From JBGOTP01 sp041476545 (GTDB taxonomy: Bacteria; Acidobacteriota; Vicinamibacteria; Vicinamibacterales; CAVVIG01), in assembly GCA_041476545.1 (NCBI GenBank), contig JBGOTP010000012.1:1-29584 (forward strand): a DNA stretch of 29,584 bases, given 5' to 3'. Below are positions 15,180 to 23,065 of the stretch, piece by piece. The notes under the pieces are model-generated. The model was not told the DNA's origin and did not search any database. It worked only from the letters and a program-made list of their open reading frames with translations. Within the stretch, counting starts at the first letter, position 1. Each line of letters opens with the position of its first letter. Position numbers and translations under genes: made by a program.

Positions 15180-16900
15180 GGCGTCACATGAAGAGTGATG
15201 GTCTCAGTTTGACTTGCCCGCAATACCGTCACAAGGCCAAGTCCAATATACGTGGCTAATACATTAGGCTCGTGCCACGCGTCGCCGTCGATGACCTCTG
15301 ATGCGAAGGCTCGATAAGTACCTGGCCAGACTGCCTCAATATGCACCTGTCCCACAACGTCGGTTGTGGCAGTCATATAGACGTCTGAGCCGTGCGACTG
15401 CTGGGAATCAGGTACGAGTACGACGAGCGCTCCCGAGACCGGCCGCTGGGCCCTGTCTAGCACAACGGCATTCAACGTAGCGGTTCGATCGTCTACCACA
15501 ATGTCTAAGGACTTCTCCTGTGCGCCAGCCTCAACACGCAGTTTGCTGTCCAGAATGTCGTCGATTCCAAAGCGCGCCGACTTTACCCATGGCAGGCGCA
15601 ACTGATCGATAACGCGGAGGCGGTAGTTACCTGGCGAGACATCAGGGATGCTAAACGAGCCGTCAGATTGTGGCCTACTTGCATAGCTCCAATCAAATCC
15701 GTCTGGTCCACTTAGACGTACTAACACTGTAGCAGCTGGATTTTGTCGTGTGCTTCCCTCAAACGAAATCCTTCCTCTCACGGGAACGCCCGCGTTGACT
15801 ACAATCGTCGGCGCAGCCAGATCGTCCCGATCAACGGTAAGACGCACTGCCGACATCCGTCTTGGGCTATCGGTCATCGCGGTGAGACAATATTCCCCTG
15901 GCGGCACGCTCGGTATCAGGAATGGACCTGGTGCAATTACAACTTCTGGGATATTCGAGCTTGTACTCCCTTGTTCTGACGGGGTTAGTTTAAGCCTGAT
16001 ACTGCTTCCGATGGACTCCGCGCCACCCACCCATACTACCCGTCCGGTCACGTTAACAGTGCGTGCGCGCTGAATAGTGAAGTCGACGAAAGCTGTTTCG
16101 GAACTTCGAATATTGATGGGTGAGCTGCTACTCACTGACGGTGCATTCTGGTAGTACATTGGAATATAGACATTCTTCTCGAACATGGTAGCTGTGATCG
16201 ACGCGGCTACGTTTGGCGAGGATCGTCTTTCGCGTTGATTATTGTTCGCGTTTGCGGGCACCGTCGGTGTCACGATGGAGTTGCCATCTATTCGTGGCGT
16301 CTCCATTGGAACGGCACTGGCATAGTAAATACCTGGAGCCAATCCCGCCGTCCGGTACCTGCCTCGATCGTCTGTTTGCGCGTAATCAATTACTTGAAAA
16401 GTGCGTTCACCGTTCGTATAACTGGCTCTTAGAACACGAATCAGAACGTTTTCGGCTGGGCGCTGACCGTCCAACACGGTGCCGGCAATCGCGCCAGTCG
16501 CGATCATTCGCAGAAGGATGTCATCCCGCTTCTCGCCGGCGCGCAACTCAATGGCTACTCCCTTCGCGCCCGCCGACAACCGACCGTATTCTGATAGGAT
16601 GAATCCACTATGTTGTGAAAAAATCCGATAACGCCCTGGTGCTATGTCAGCGATTGAGAATCTTCCTGCGGCGTCTGACATTGCTGCATGGTAGTCATTC
16701 AGTGAGCCGCCGATCCGTGCGGCAACAAGCCAGGCACGTGAGATGGGTCCCTTGGTGTCAGCATCGACGACCACTCCTTCCAGCGCACAGACTGAGGGTA
16801 CCTGCAATTGAGGCCGAGCAGCGCCTAGCCCTGCGGCAATAAATAGAAGTGTGTGAAGTCTCAATTTGTGTACTCTATAGAGAAGAGACGTCCGGCGCAA
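15176..16900 (-). CDS. Multi-domain CarboxypepD_reg-like secreted protein
   Basis: 574 residues if TTG 16900 is used; another TTG at 16864 gives a tighter signal peptide (LRLHTLLFIAAGLGAARPQ), and no SD settles the choice. At least four carboxypeptidase-regulatory-like sandwiches are visible by their turn motifs: 'LEGVVVDADTKGPISRAWL...DAAGRFSIADIAPGRYRIF', 'AGTVLDGQRPAENVLIRVL...TDDRGRYRTAGLAPGIYY', 'VTGRVVWVGG...PGPFLIPSVPPGEYCLTA' and 'GSFSIPDVSPGNYRLRV'. No enzyme motif is present. Large proteins of this type are common in Acidobacteria. Location at the end of the peptide/acyl operon suggests an envelope or surface role. Confidence 0.85.
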   Translation of the reverse strand: MRRTSLLYRVHKLRLHTLLFIAAGLGAARPQLQVPSVCALEGVVVDADTKGPISRAWLVAARIGGSLNDYHAAMSDAAGRFSIADIAPGRYRIFSQHSGFILSEYGRLSAGAKGVAIELRAGEKRDDILLRMIATGAIAGTVLDGQRPAENVLIRVLRASYTNGERTFQVIDYAQTDDRGRYRTAGLAPGIYYASAVPMETPRIDGNSIVTPTVPANANNNQRERRSSPNVAASITATMFEKNVYIPMYYQNAPSVSSSSPINIRSSETAFVDFTIQRARTVNVTGRVVWVGGAESIGSSIRLKLTPSEQGSTSSNIPEVVIAPGPFLIPSVPPGEYCLTAMTDSPRRMSAVRLTVDRDDLAAPTIVVNAGVPVRGRISFEGSTRQNPAATVLVRLSGPDGFDWSYASRPQSDGSFSIPDVSPGNYRLRVIDQLRLPWVKSARFGIDDILDSKLRVEAGAQEKSLDIVVDDRTATLNAVVLDRAQRPVSGALVVLVPDSQQSHGSDVYMTATTDVVGQVHIEAVWPGTYRAFASEVIDGDAWHEPNVLATYIGLGLVTVLRASQTETITLHVTP

Positions 16901-16971
16901 CCCACACGATCAAACCCGTTCCGAACGTGCTGGCAACGCGCCGGAGGCCTCAATGGCACTCGACGAGAACT

Positions 16972-17328
16972 TCAGCCGGCGGCCGGCTGTCTTCTGGCGA
17001 GAAACGTCCCCGTGCCCATGGGTTCCGGGATCTCCAAGGATCCCTGAATCGAGTGGTCGTCATTGACCGTGCCCGTATAGTGAACGTCAATCATTCGTTG
17101 GAAAACATTCTTCAGAGAGACAGTGAAATCCACGTGTCGGCCATCGATCGTTCCCCTGATCACTGAATCGCCAAACCACGATGAGTAGTGTCCCTCGAGG
17201 ATATTGCCGTCTTGCCGGAACGTAACGTGTGGTGTCCGCGGATTGCGTGTTGCAGTTGTCGAGACTTCGAAGGACCAGATGCCGGATACGTCAACGGGCG
17301 CGCGGAATGCGGACGTTTCGTCTACCAT
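16972..17328 (-). CDS. Small beta-sheet protein of an acidobacterial 'DxSGxW' type, function unknown
   Basis: 118 residues from ATG 17328; GGAGG six bases upstream fixes the start, although the frame opens at a GTG four codons earlier. Sequence features are 'DVSGIWSFEVSTTATRN', 'VTFRQDGNILEGHYSSWFG', 'IRGTIDGRHVDFTVSL' and 'YTGTVNDDHSIQGSLEI'. This matches small beta-barrel-like proteins often seen in acidobacterial secreted hydrolases. There is no signal peptide here. It is 26 bp behind the FAAL gene in the same operon. Confidence 0.75.
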   Translation of the reverse strand: MVDETSAFRAPVDVSGIWSFEVSTTATRNPRTPHVTFRQDGNILEGHYSSWFGDSVIRGTIDGRHVDFTVSLKNVFQRMIDVHYTGTVNDDHSIQGSLEIPEPMGTGTFLARRQPAAG

Positions 17329-17354
17329 TGGAACCTCCACTGTGCTATGTGCGT

Positions 17355-19142
17355 TTAAGTCACCGGCTGATCTGTTTTGTCGGCTGACAAAGCAGCTCTG
17401 GGTATGCTTACGGGATCATAGAGGTGTGCGATACTGCCTACAAGACGGTGCTCCCGAACTACGGGCAGTGCTCCGGCGCAATAGGCCTGCCTACAGGCGG
17501 GCCGGCGAACTTTGCCACTTGATGTTTTCGGTACGCCTCCTTGGCTTAAGAGAGCGACGGACAATGGCGCGATGTCATACACCGCGGAAATAGCGCGACG
17601 AATCGCGCCAATAGCCTCGTCGCAATACTCAACGCTGTCATCTCGGATCTCCTGAACGACAATGAGGCGCTCCTCCCCATCAACATCGATCGAGAACGCG
17701 GCTGCGCAGCCAATACGACACGCTTGGTGGCAACCCTCAACTGTGGCCTCAATGTCGTACGGGAAGATATTTCTCCCGTGCACAATAATGAGATCGCTGA
17801 GCCGACCGGCTATGAATAATTCTCCATAGCTGATAAATCCTAGGTCGCCGGTTCTAAAGAATGGTCCCTCGCCTGTTCCAGGAAGAAGGGCGTTAAAACG
17901 AGTTGACTCTCTTGTTGGCGACCAGTACCGCCGTGACATATTATCGCCGGACAGCCAGACCTCCCCGACGCGCCCCTCTGGGCACGGCTGAAGCGTCTCG
18001 GGATCGACGATCACAAGCTTGGTTGAGCTTGGATATCCACAGCCCACCAAGCGTGTTACAGGTTCTGGAAATCCTTTCGATTCTTCCGCCCGGCCACACT
18101 TCTCAATCACGTCTCTCTTCAGCGTCAGTATGCGCGGAAAGTGGCCCCGCGGGGAGTCAGAGACTAACAACGTCGCCTCGGCGAGCCCGTAACCAGCATA
18201 GAACGCCTCTCGCCGAAAGCCGTAGACAGTGAATCTATCAAGAAATGCCTCAAGGGTCGAAGCCTTCACGGGCCCGGCCGACACACAGGCCCCCTTCCAC
18301 GATGTCAAGTCTAGACCCACACACGCTTCGACAGGCACTTTCGAGGTACAGATGTCGTAGGCGAATGTCGGGCCGCCACTGGAGACTTCGCTATATCGAC
18401 TAATCGCGCGAAGCCAACGCACTGGGCTTTCCAAAAATGACCGCGCGGACATGATTACGGAACAGGCACCAGAGTACGCCGGCTGAAGCACCCCATTGAT
18501 GAGACCCCAGTCGTGGGCCAGCGGCACCCACGTTACCAATGTGGTCTTCTCGTTGTGCCCGTGCGTGCGCTGAAGCGTGCACTCGTTCGCTAGAATGTTG
18601 CCGTGCGTCAAGACCACGCCGTTAGGTTCCGCCAACGATCCTGAAGTGTACTGGATCACGGCGATATCATCTGATGTCGCCGTATGGACACACGACTCAC
18701 CGACAATGTCTGATCCTATTTCCGAAGTCACTTTTACTGTCGTGGTAGAGAATCCAGCTCCTGCAAGAGCGATGCGAGACGCGACATCGGTCAAGATGAT
18801 AGACGGCTCGACGTCTGCGACAATCGACGAGAGACGGGCGATCGTTCGCCTCGATCGAAACGGGTCAATCGGATACGCTGGGACAATGATGCAGCCGGCG
18901 TAGACACATCCAAAACACGCGCAGACAAACTCAGGTCCTGGCTCATAGAGGAGCACGACGCGCGAGCGAGAAGCTCCGGCCGAAACTAGCCACTGCGCAA
19001 TCGCACGTGCCCTGAGATCAACATCAGACCAACTCAGGGTGTCGCCCTCACGTTCACCGCGCTCAAGAAATATGTAAGCGCGTCTTGTGGCACTGGCTTG
19101 AACCCGCTCTCTGAGCATTTCTGCCAAACTGCTAACGTGCAT
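17355..19142 (-). CDS. Fatty-acyl-AMP ligase (FAAL), AMP-dependent synthetase superfamily
   Basis: 595 residues. ANL motifs in order: an N-terminal block 'TLSWSDVDLRARAIAQWLVSAGASRSRVVLLYEPGPEF', P-loop 'YTSGSLAEPNGVVLTHGN' (165-182), 'WVPLAHDWGLI', 'YGLAEATLLVS', 'FFRTGDLGF' (429-436), 'GRLSDLIIVHGRNIFPYDIE' and the C-terminal 'PKTSSGKVRR' with Lys544. FAALs activate fatty acids as acyl-adenylates and load them onto acyl carrier proteins without a CoA intermediate. The P-loop is unusual: Leu and Ala replace the Thr-Gly of the standard SGSTG, and Asn replaces the Lys, the latter position also being variable in known FAALs. It overlaps the ACP gene by 11 bp, which strongly suggests that ACP is the acceptor. 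Confidence 0.9.
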   Translation of the reverse strand: MHVSSLAEMLRERVQASATRRAYIFLERGEREGDTLSWSDVDLRARAIAQWLVSAGASRSRVVLLYEPGPEFVCACFGCVYAGCIIVPAYPIDPFRSRRTIARLSSIVADVEPSIILTDVASRIALAGAGFSTTTVKVTSEIGSDIVGESCVHTATSDDIAVIQYTSGSLAEPNGVVLTHGNILANECTLQRTHGHNEKTTLVTWVPLAHDWGLINGVLQPAYSGACSVIMSARSFLESPVRWLRAISRYSEVSSGGPTFAYDICTSKVPVEACVGLDLTSWKGACVSAGPVKASTLEAFLDRFTVYGFRREAFYAGYGLAEATLLVSDSPRGHFPRILTLKRDVIEKCGRAEESKGFPEPVTRLVGCGYPSSTKLVIVDPETLQPCPEGRVGEVWLSGDNMSRRYWSPTRESTRFNALLPGTGEGPFFRTGDLGFISYGELFIAGRLSDLIIVHGRNIFPYDIEATVEGCHQACRIGCAAAFSIDVDGEERLIVVQEIRDDSVEYCDEAIGAIRRAISAVYDIAPLSVALLSQGGVPKTSSGKVRRPACRQAYCAGALPVVREHRLVGSIAHLYDPVSIPRAALSADKTDQPVT

Positions 19143-19662
19143 GACTTGATCGACTCTCCTGAATCGTCACTTCAGATCGTTGATCTTGGCACAGACGATC
19201 GGGCACGGGCAGGCCAAGAGCGATGAGTCTTACGATGGTTTCAACGGTAAACAAAGTCGATACATCCATGACTCGAAGGCCAGGCGCTATTCTATGAGCC
19301 GGAACTTCCGGCAATAGGATCGCCAGGCGTGTTAGGTCTCTCTCAGATAGTTCGGCATCCCACCGCAGCGGATGAGCAGCGCCAGACGCGATAAGTGCTG
19401 AAAGCGTGTCAAATGCAATGACCACGCCGCTGCTGGCCTGTAGGGCTGTGACGAGTTCAACCACCTCGAGTGAATCGAGGCCTATGTCATCCATCAAGCC
19501 GTCGTCCAGTGACATCTCAGACTCGCCACAAGCGCGAACCTCACGTAACGTTGATAGAACCATCGCGCGAATTGTGTCGCCGGCTTCTGCGAGCACGCTG
19601 CTAATCCTCGCGGCGATATCAAGGACATCGCGAGTAGCCTCATCGCATCCTGTCAGATCCAT
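19132..19662 (-). CDS. Extended acyl carrier protein
   Basis: 176 residues from ATG 19662, with GAAGG 10 bases upstream; GTG starts at 19668 and 19686 are possible. The phosphopantetheine site reads 'DDIGLDSLEVVELVTAL' with Ser64. Ordinary ACPs are about 80 residues. Here about 50 extra residues ('SALIASGAAHPLRWDAELSERDLTRLAILLPEVP...IAPGLRVMDV') lie between helix II/III and a final helix-IV-like piece 'LFTVETIVRLIALG' (137-150). The gene overlaps the FAAL gene by 11 bp, so this ACP very likely receives its acyl-adenylate product. Confidence 0.85.
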   Translation of the reverse strand: MDLTGCDEATRDVLDIAARISSVLAEAGDTIRAMVLSTLREVRACGESEMSLDDGLMDDIGLDSLEVVELVTALQASSGVVIAFDTLSALIASGAAHPLRWDAELSERDLTRLAILLPEVPAHRIAPGLRVMDVSTLFTVETIVRLIALGLPVPDRLCQDQRSEVTIQESRSSHAR

Positions 19663-19723
19663 AGCCACACAGCCTTCAAGTGACACTTCCAGTCGTTAGC
19701 CTTTCACGGGTGCTCGCCGGAGC

Positions 19724-20758
19724 TCAACACGATCTCATTGCACAGTAGCGCTCGATACCCGCCAGGGGAACCATCCAGCGAACCTCAAAGAGCCCGCCCA
19801 CAGGCTCGTCCGGCGATTTGGATCCGGATACAGGCCGCGGCGTGGTAATTCTCAAGCGCCTAATGGACTGTCGTGCTGACACGATCTCGCTCCTGGCTTT
19901 CGCCAACAAGAGCGGAACTTCGATTCCCCGATACGTCTCCGCTACCGCCAAGCCGGTGTGGATGAGCACATCGGGCTCATCGCGATCAAGCATGTACTCA
20001 CTGAAGCCTATACACACATCGCGGGAATCCAGCGCACATACCGTCCACTTCTCGATGCCGATTTCACTCAAATGTCGTTCCTGAGCCCTCCCCAACGCGG
20101 CTTGGCGGCTCATCCGTTCGTGCGCCTCCACCTGTCCATATCGTTTCCAAATCATCATCCTTAGTCTTGCGATATCTACCAAATGCGAGTCGGATGGCAC
20201 TGAGCCAGGGAACACTCGAATCGTGATTGAGAGGCTAGAGGGACACCCCTTCTTTACGACCTGCTGAGAACCCGGCCTAATAGGAACTTCGTCAATCCGC
20301 AGTCGCCCAATAGGAAGCCCATCCATGTGGACGGCCAACCGCCCTCCGCCTGGGACATTGGAGCGAACCGACGCTTGAAAACAACGCAATCCATGTTTAC
20401 GAGCGTACACAGCCGCGACACGAAGCAGTCTGACAGCGACCCCCATTTTGCGCCAAGGAGGTAGTACATAAAGCCACATCGGAGCGACCACCGAACGGGC
20501 CGGCCGTAGAGCGAGTGTTCCCGCCGCCTCTCCGTTGACAAAGCCAAACCACACACTGCTCGTCGGCCATGAGTGGCCAGCCGCAAGACGTCGCTCGAAG
20601 ATTTCCAGGACTGGAGGGTTGCCATGCGGCCACTGCTCTTCGTAGCAACTCCGTTGCAGCATCGCGTGAATTGAGAGAGCACCCGGCAATCGCCCAGCAT
20701 CCACCGTTGCGATTCGGGTCCCAGTGCCAAACATCGTCACAGGCCATTCCAAGATCAC
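19724..20758 (-). CDS. Tandem GNAT-family acyltransferase
   Basis: 344 residues from GTG 20758, supported by GGGAG seven bases upstream. Two GNAT-like halves are visible. The first has 'VWFGFVNGEAAGTLALRPA' and 'MWLYVLPPWRKMGVAVRLLRVAAVYARKHGLRCFQASVRSNVPGG', i.e. the beta4/acyl-CoA-binding loop region. The second has 'VCALDSRDVCIGFSEYMLDRDEPDVLIHTGLAVAETYRGIEVPLLLAKARSEI...IRRLRITTP'. The acyl-donor loop Q/RxxGxG/A is degenerate in both. The family transfers acyl groups to amines; beside a FAAL and ACP, an ACP-bound fatty acyl is a reasonable donor. This is inference. Confidence 0.8.
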   Translation of the reverse strand: MILEWPVTMFGTGTRIATVDAGRLPGALSIHAMLQRSCYEEQWPHGNPPVLEIFERRLAAGHSWPTSSVWFGFVNGEAAGTLALRPARSVVAPMWLYVLPPWRKMGVAVRLLRVAAVYARKHGLRCFQASVRSNVPGGGRLAVHMDGLPIGRLRIDEVPIRPGSQQVVKKGCPSSLSITIRVFPGSVPSDSHLVDIARLRMMIWKRYGQVEAHERMSRQAALGRAQERHLSEIGIEKWTVCALDSRDVCIGFSEYMLDRDEPDVLIHTGLAVAETYRGIEVPLLLAKARSEIVSARQSIRRLRITTPRPVSGSKSPDEPVGGLFEVRWMVPLAGIERYCAMRSC

Positions 20759-20784
20759 GAATCTTCTCCCGTCGCTGCATCAGA

Positions 20785-21354
20785 CTAAATTGTCAAAGGC
20801 GATAGCTCGCCCTCGTCCGACGGCGCAATGGTCATGTTCCCCACAGACACGATCTCTCGGTTGCGATCCACGCGACACGCGGAAATGCCACTCGACACCG
20901 CACAACTGCGAGCGAGATCTCCAGCTGGGTTTGCAAAACATCTAACGCCCGTCACGAGATCTCCGACACTCTCGTACAGGGCATCGATGTCCTCGCGCCC
21001 GCCATGAAACACGACCAGCATGCGGCCGGCAGTTCGCAGCCACATGGCCTCAATGGACCGTCGCGCAGCGTTGATCGCCGCACGTGAGAGTAGTTCAGTG
21101 GCGTTTAGCATGAGAATCGTAACTTCACCGATACACACGGCACGCAATTGGACACGGCCTTCGCCGTTCAACAAAGACAGTGTGACATCAGGGACACGGC
21201 TCGCCACGATTGACCCACTCTCTCCGGTCGCGAGCGCTAGGATGCCCGCAATGCTTGTCACAGCGCAACGGAGATGTATGGATGCCGCAATGAATAACCC
21301 GCAGAGCGCCATGTGGCCCAACACCGCCGACATGTAGATCGCATTATTAACCAT
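20785..21354 (-). CDS. Membrane-anchored thioredoxin-fold-like protein without CxxC
   Basis: 189 residues. A hydrophobic N-terminal segment (about 5-45) is followed by a region with the layout of TlpA/AhpC-type proteins: 'VPDVTLSLLNGEGRVQLRAV', 'EVTILMLNATE', 'RMLVVFHGGREDIDALYESV', 'VRCFANPAGDLARSCAVSSG', 'ACRVDRNREIVSVGN'. The position after the 'ILMLNAT' strand, where CxxC normally sits, has no cysteine pair. The family resemblance is by pattern and should be tested with a structure model. Neighbours are a CxxC thioredoxin-like protein upstream and the GNAT 26 bp downstream. Confidence 0.6.
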   Translation of the reverse strand: MVNNAIYMSAVLGHMALCGLFIAASIHLRCAVTSIAGILALATGESGSIVASRVPDVTLSLLNGEGRVQLRAVCIGEVTILMLNATELLSRAAINAARRSIEAMWLRTAGRMLVVFHGGREDIDALYESVGDLVTGVRCFANPAGDLARSCAVSSGISACRVDRNREIVSVGNMTIAPSDEGELSPLTI

Positions 21355-21402
21355 AAGTGTCTGACGACGAGCTTCTAGCTGGCAGCGTCGCCCGCTCGAT
21401 GG

Positions 21403-21918
21403 CTAGGCTGCGGTCACAATAGACCTGAGAACATCAACGGTACGAGGTCGCTCATAACTACGAATACGTTTACGTTCAACTACGACAACAGTAGGCGTTG
21501 AGCGAACACCAAGCCTCGATGAAATGTTCCGATCTCCATCCAAAACAAGTGGCACGTCAGCGTGGAGCTCCCCCACTAGTCGTTGTGCTGTCAGACGGTC
21601 ACCCAAGCAGAGCACGATCACGTTGCGAAGCCTTTCGCCGCGAAGGCCGTTCACCAGCGTTTGACAGCTCGTGCAATGAGGCGACACCACCAGCACGTAA
21701 TAGCGCTGGTCACCGAAATGCTCCGTCAGGACAGAGGCGCTTGTTCGAGGGTCTAACCCAGCGACGCTCGGCGCCGGCCTGTCCAGTACGGCGCCACTTG
21801 ACCTTCCAGGCCCCGCGGCCATCTTCGCGAGTGCGGACGTCTCTCGACGTAGGGCCAGTCCGAGCATGGAGAGTGCGAGTCCGAGGCACCACAGAAGTGA
21901 GTAGCCAAGACCAGACAT
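21403..21918 (-). CDS. Membrane-anchored thioredoxin-like protein with CTSC (MauD/TlpA-like)
   Basis: 171 residues from ATG 21918, eight bases after the MauE-like stop. One N-terminal membrane helix (about 4-23) would hold the domain in the periplasm. The redox motif is 'VVSPHCTSCQTLVNGL' (Cys82, Cys85) after the strand 'RYYVLVV', and the cis-proline loop reads 'LGVRSTPTVVVVE'. This is a TlpA/MauD arrangement for thiol oxidation or reduction outside the cytoplasm. Next to a MauE homologue and a Cys-rich secreted peptide, a role in disulfide formation of that peptide is the simplest reading. Confidence 0.87.
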   Translation of the reverse strand: MSGLGYSLLWCLGLALSMLGLALRRETSALAKMAAGPGRSSGAVLDRPAPSVAGLDPRTSASVLTEHFGDQRYYVLVVSPHCTSCQTLVNGLRGERLRNVIVLCLGDRLTAQRLVGELHADVPLVLDGDRNISSRLGVRSTPTVVVVERKRIRSYERPRTVDVLRSIVTAA

Positions 21919-21926
21919 CCTGCGCC

Positions 21927-22529
21927 CTAGGCCATATCGGCGTGTCGCATGATACCGCGGGAATTGATGGGTCGATGTCTCGTCATATCCGCGACGACCG
22001 TAGTCAGAGACCGAGTGGCGGGCAACCAAATAACTATCTGGGCCGCTAACGCAATCCAAGTCGAAATCTCGACTACATCACCAATTGCATGAGGTCGTGT
22101 TATCGGCGCGCCATCATACGCCGATCCAATCGACAGGTATGCTGAGATCCCTTCCAACATCGCGAGAGATATCAGCCTCAACGCTGCGGTCTGAAGACTC
22201 GAGTCGTCGTCATGTCCCATGCAATGGCAGGGCATCGTGCGGCCCCGACGCAGGTTGATGGCCAAAGCAATTCCAAAGCAGCCGAACAAACCCAATGTGG
22301 CAGACACCACAAATGCCGCTGCAACGCCGCCAACATGAAGGAGGCCAAGCGCTGCCTCAAGCACAATGACTAAAACAGCAGTTGGCGTCGCTAACGATTG
22401 TGGTACGACACGATAGTCTTTAACACCAGACACGAACGCGGATATGTCCCTGGCTTTCGACCAAGCCGCGGCCAAAAGGAGGCCACCCACAATGGATTGA
22501 GCGGCGTATGCCGCATGTATGCGACTCAT
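21927..22529 (-). CDS. MauE/DoxX-family redox-associated membrane protein
   Basis: 200 residues from ATG 22529, with AGGG upstream. Four to five hydrophobic segments are visible. Signature features are 'AAWSKARDISAFVSGVKDYRVVP', which is the MauE/DoxX first-loop pattern (K-x-x-D-x-x-x-F-x-x-x-V-x-x-Y-x-x-x-P), and 'PCHCMG' (Cys101, Cys103) facing the redox site. In methylamine dehydrogenase operons MauE works with MauD to form the many disulfides of the small subunit. Here it is followed eight bases later by a CxxC thioredoxin-like gene, the same pair order of functions. No methylamine dehydrogenase subunit gene is in the window. Confidence 0.88.
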   Translation of the reverse strand: MSRIHAAYAAQSIVGGLLLAAAWSKARDISAFVSGVKDYRVVPQSLATPTAVLVIVLEAALGLLHVGGVAAAFVVSATLGLFGCFGIALAINLRRGRTMPCHCMGHDDDSSLQTAALRLISLAMLEGISAYLSIGSAYDGAPITRPHAIGDVVEISTWIALAAQIVIWLPATRSLTTVVADMTRHRPINSRGIMRHADMA

Positions 22530-22572
22530 GTCTGACCCTATCATGCTGTATCCATTCGATGCGCTGGTCCTA

Positions 22573-23022
22573 CTATGTTCTGCGCCATGGAACGTAGGTG
22601 GCAAAATGAGAGACATCCAGATCGCCCCAGTTGGAATTGTGGCTGACTGCAAACAGTGTCCACTCAGTCGAGCACAACTCCGCGCGTTTCAGTTCACGGT
22701 TGTAGACTTGCGCGATTCCCCAGCGAGCCGCCTTAACGTGGATTGGCACTGACACGCTGAAGTCGTGAAGGGAATCCTCGTCTCGCCACCAAGACATCGT
22801 GTAGCAGACGCGTGGACTTTCGATTAGGAAGACTGCGCGCAATGGTCCTGGTGACCTTTTGCGTGCTTCCGCGTTAACCTTCTTGAAAGCCCAGGCCATC
22901 AGCGGCATCATCAATGAAGTACGAAGATGAAATCGCGTAAGGACACATTTGGCCTCGCTTGTTACGCGCAGAAATGAGGTGCCACGAGCCCTTAACGGCG
23001 TGAAGTCTGGCGGATGGGGCAT
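22573..23022 (-). CDS. CrtA/ABM-like alpha-beta barrel protein, function unknown
   Basis: 149 residues from ATG 23022. A TTG at 23064, one base after the upstream stop, is an alternative start; neither has a clear SD. Features are 'GTSFLRVTSEAKCVLTRFHLRTSLMMPLMAWAFKKV', 'LRAVFLIESPRVCYTMSWWRDEDSLHDFSVSVPIHVKAARW' and 'STEWTLFAVSHNSNWG'. The 'xYTxSxWxDEdSLxxF...HxxAxRW' block resembles spheroidene monooxygenase (CrtA)-like and antibiotic-biosynthesis-monooxygenase-like dimeric barrels, which share a ferredoxin-like fold. Catalysis cannot be claimed. It lies in the middle of the operon between two membrane-protein genes. Confidence 0.6.
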   Translation of the reverse strand: MPHPPDFTPLRARGTSFLRVTSEAKCVLTRFHLRTSLMMPLMAWAFKKVNAEARKRSPGPLRAVFLIESPRVCYTMSWWRDEDSLHDFSVSVPIHVKAARWGIAQVYNRELKRAELCSTEWTLFAVSHNSNWGDLDVSHFATYVPWRRT

Positions 23023-23065
23023 AATTGAACGGCACGGCTGGGCGGCCTCTAGGCGAGGCCACAAC

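Noticed and set aside
17355..20758. A polyketide or non-ribosomal peptide cluster
   Set aside because: FAAL and ACP occur without any ketosynthase, condensation domain, thioesterase or adenylation-PCP module.
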